Positions 62,311 through 64,000 of a stretch of DNA of 64,000 nt are shown here, piece after piece. This DNA is from Niastella populi. Its GTDB lineage: Bacteria > Bacteroidota > Bacteroidia > Chitinophagales > Chitinophagaceae. Made by a program: the position numbers and the translations under genes. The notes under the pieces are model-generated. The model was not told the DNA's origin, did no database searches, and worked only from the letters and a program-made list of their open reading frames with translations. Positions within the stretch are counted from its first letter, which is position 1, and each line of letters begins with the position of its first letter. The stretch is taken from the NCBI RefSeq assembly GCF_002078015.1, contig NZ_LWBP01000134.1, forward strand, positions 1 to 64,000, in the 5' to 3' direction.

Positions 62311-62334
62311 ATTGACGTTAAAGAAAACGTCAAT
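62311..62334. repeat. Perfect 9-bp hairpin upstream of recQ
   Basis: attgacgtt (62311-62319) pairs with aacgtcaat (62326-62334). No T tract. The rest of the 486-nt gap 61906-62391 shows no gene; the recQ leader probably lies here. Confidence 0.5.
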
Positions 62335-62391
62335 CAGGCTTGGTAATTAATATTTTCTGAAACAATCTGTGCGAAGGAAACACTTTGAGCA

Positions 62392-64000
62392 ATGTCAACC
62401 ACATCAAAAAAAATACCGTCAAAAACGGCAAAAGTTCAGAAAGACAAAGACAATACAGTAGCAAAGAAAAAAACTGCAGATTCTTCTTCTACTACCTCTC
62501 CCATTACAAGCGCATCTTTGCATCAGGCTCTCCAGGAGCAATTTGGATTCGATCATTTTAAAGGCAACCAGGAAGCCATCATCAAAAGTTTATTGGCGGG
62601 AAAAGATACGTTTGTAATAAAACCTACCGGCGGCGGAAAAAGCTTATGTTATCAGCTGCCGGCCATCATCAGCGAGGGAGTGGCTATTATTATCAGTCCG
62701 CTTATTGCATTAATGAAAAACCAGGTTGACCTGGTACGCAGTTATAGCAGCAAAGATGATGTAGCGCATTTTCTTAACTCCACCTTAACAAAAAAGGAAA
62801 TTCGCGAAGTGCATGACGACCTGGTGAGCGGACGCACAAAAATGTTATACGTAGCGCCAGAAACCTTGACTAAGCAGGAAAACCTCGAGTTTTTCTCCGA
62901 TCTGAAACTTTCGTTTTTTGCGGTTGACGAGGCACACTGTATTTCAGAGTGGGGACACGATTTCCGCCCCGAGTACAGAAGGCTGCGTGAAATGATGACA
63001 CAAATCAATCCCGACATTCCGGTTATTGCATTAACAGCGACCGCAACGCCTAAAGTTCAAAGCGACATTATCAAAAACCTCGGACTGAAAGAACCCGAGA
63101 TCTTTATATCTTCTTTTAACCGCCCCAACCTGTATTACGAAATACAGCCAAAGATCAAGAAAGATCAAACCATCAAGAACATTGTACGCTTCATCGTACA
63201 AATGAAGGGTAAGAGCGGTATCATTTATACTTTAAACCGTAAGACCACCGAAGAGCTGGCCGACATGCTGATGGCCAATGGCATAAAGGCTGTTGCCTAT
63301 CACGCCGGGCTCGACAGCAAACTGCGCGCTGAACGCCAGGATCTGTTCCTGAATGAAGACGTTCAGGTGATAGTGGCCACCATCGCATTCGGAATGGGTA
63401 TCGATAAACCGGATATCCGTTTTGTCATTCACTTCAATATTCCGAAAAGTATTGAGAACTATTACCAGGAAACCGGTCGTGCCGGCCGTGACGGACTGGA
63501 AGGTAAGTGTATCCTCTACTATTCGCATAAAGACGTTTCAAAACTCGAGCACCTGATGCGCGACAAACCACTCAGCGAACGCGAAGTGGGCGCACAGCTT
63601 ATCAGTGAAACGGTTGCCTACTCAGAAAGTGGTGTATGCCGCCGTAAAATACTGATGAGCTACTTTGGCGAAGAGTATACAGATAAAAATTGCGGACAGT
63701 GCGATAACTGTTTGCACCCGAAAGAGCAGGTTGAAGCAAAAGACAATGTGGTGAAGGTGTTGAAAGTGATCAAATCGCTTGATGAACGGTTTGCTTCCGA
63801 CTACACGGTAAATATTATAATTGGCCGGTTAACGCCCAATATTGCCATGTACCGCCATGAAGGCCTGGCCGAATTCGGTATTGGAAACGATCAGCCCGAC
63901 CATTACTGGAATTCACTGATAAGGCAAATGCTGCTGGAAGGATTGCTGAGCAAGGATATTGAAGATTACGGTGTATTGAAGATCACTAAAAATGGAGAAG
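62392..64000 (+). CDS. recQ: ATP-dependent DNA helicase RecQ (5' part, runs off window)
   Basis: A continuous frame from ATG 62392 to the window end, 536 codons seen; the 3' end is outside. A ~45-residue Lys/Ser/Thr-rich N-terminal extension precedes the core. Motif 0/Q (FGFDHFKGNQ), motif I PTGGGKSLCYQLPA, motif II VDEAHCISEWGHDF, motif III ALTATATP, V ATIAFGMGIDKPDIRFV and VI QETGRAGRDG are visible, then the RQC zinc cysteines (CRRKILMSYFGEEYTDKNCGQCDNC). A 3'-5' helicase for recombination and fork repair. Downstream, wing-helix residues begin. Confidence 0.94.
   Translation, partial: MSTTSKKIPSKTAKVQKDKDNTVAKKKTADSSSTTSPITSASLHQALQEQFGFDHFKGNQEAIIKSLLAGKDTFVIKPTGGGKSLCYQLPAIISEGVAIIISPLIALMKNQVDLVRSYSSKDDVAHFLNSTLTKKEIREVHDDLVSGRTKMLYVAPETLTKQENLEFFSDLKLSFFAVDEAHCISEWGHDFRPEYRRLREMMTQINPDIPVIALTATATPKVQSDIIKNLGLKEPEIFISSFNRPNLYYEIQPKIKKDQTIKNIVRFIVQMKGKSGIIYTLNRKTTEELADMLMANGIKAVAYHAGLDSKLRAERQDLFLNEDVQVIVATIAFGMGIDKPDIRFVIHFNIPKSIENYYQETGRAGRDGLEGKCILYYSHKDVSKLEHLMRDKPLSEREVGAQLISETVAYSESGVCRRKILMSYFGEEYTDKNCGQCDNCLHPKEQVEAKDNVVKVLKVIKSLDERFASDYTVNIIIGRLTPNIAMYRHEGLAEFGIGNDQPDHYWNSLIRQMLLEGLLSKDIEDYGVLKITKNGE

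Overview
The window is a chromosomal stretch of a Bacteroidota bacterium, most likely family Chitinophagaceae (Niastella/Chitinophaga-like). The basis is family content: paired CarboxypepD_reg outer-membrane barrels, a GLPGLI protein, an IPExxxVDY protein, the futalosine menaquinone enzyme MqnC and Rho with a long charged insert. TAnnTTTG-type -7 elements and the near absence of Shine-Dalgarno sequences agree. Genus is an inference. I see no rRNA, tRNA, CRISPR array, insertion sequence or prophage.

Layout. 0-3.3 kb is accessory DNA: an AT-rich ATPase fused to a DUF4435/Toprim-like domain (resembling fused PARIS defence proteins), an XRE regulator, and a two-gene unit ending in a SymE-like toxin. 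3.3-11.4 kb: fused 2-oxoacid dehydrogenase E1, small membrane protein, a pair of M16 peptidases (one without zinc site), a PDZ aspartyl protease and mqnC. 11.8-18.3 kb: a large hybrid histidine kinase, a small membrane protein and an OmpR-type two-component pair. 18.4-28.4 kb is an envelope region: GLPGLI protein, two tandem RNA-like elements, a GH13 enzyme, two large outer-membrane barrels, a secreted protein and a 55-codon ORF with a strong terminator. 28.7-44.7 kb: SWIM-SNF2 helicase, M28 peptidase, IPExxxVDY protein, pterin dehydratase, Rho, ComB-like phosphatase, SRPBCC protein, GcvT and a PadR/PspC envelope-stress operon. 45-52 kb: COG3014 and LpoB-like lipoproteins, a Tyr-rich secreted protein, a 2OG oxygenase, ExbD, a tandem universal stress protein and AsnS. 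52.9-64 kb: D-lactate dehydrogenase-like protein, FeoB, acetyltransferase, methionine aminotransferase, YjbR protein, DEDD exonuclease, mannose-1-phosphate guanylyltransferase, KdsD and the 5' part of RecQ.

The most striking feature is not a gene. About ten intergenic islands are built from degenerate short tandem repeats, mostly with a 7-base period. Each has its own word (ttggcaa, gaagtaa, ggttacc, catgaaaa and so on). Many have a forward array followed by a reverse-complement array, so they could form long hairpins. One array of the same word lies inside the E1 coding sequence, exactly at the alpha/beta linker. Two genes (comB-like and SRPBCC) take their last codons and stop from array units. 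Heptanucleotide repeats of this style are known in filamentous cyanobacteria; here they look like an independent or unrecognised system.

Other leads are the two ~105-nt tandem elements at 19.3-19.6 kb, several promoters only 5-9 nt upstream of start codons (leaderless candidates), and a hairpin occupying nearly all of the feoB leader.
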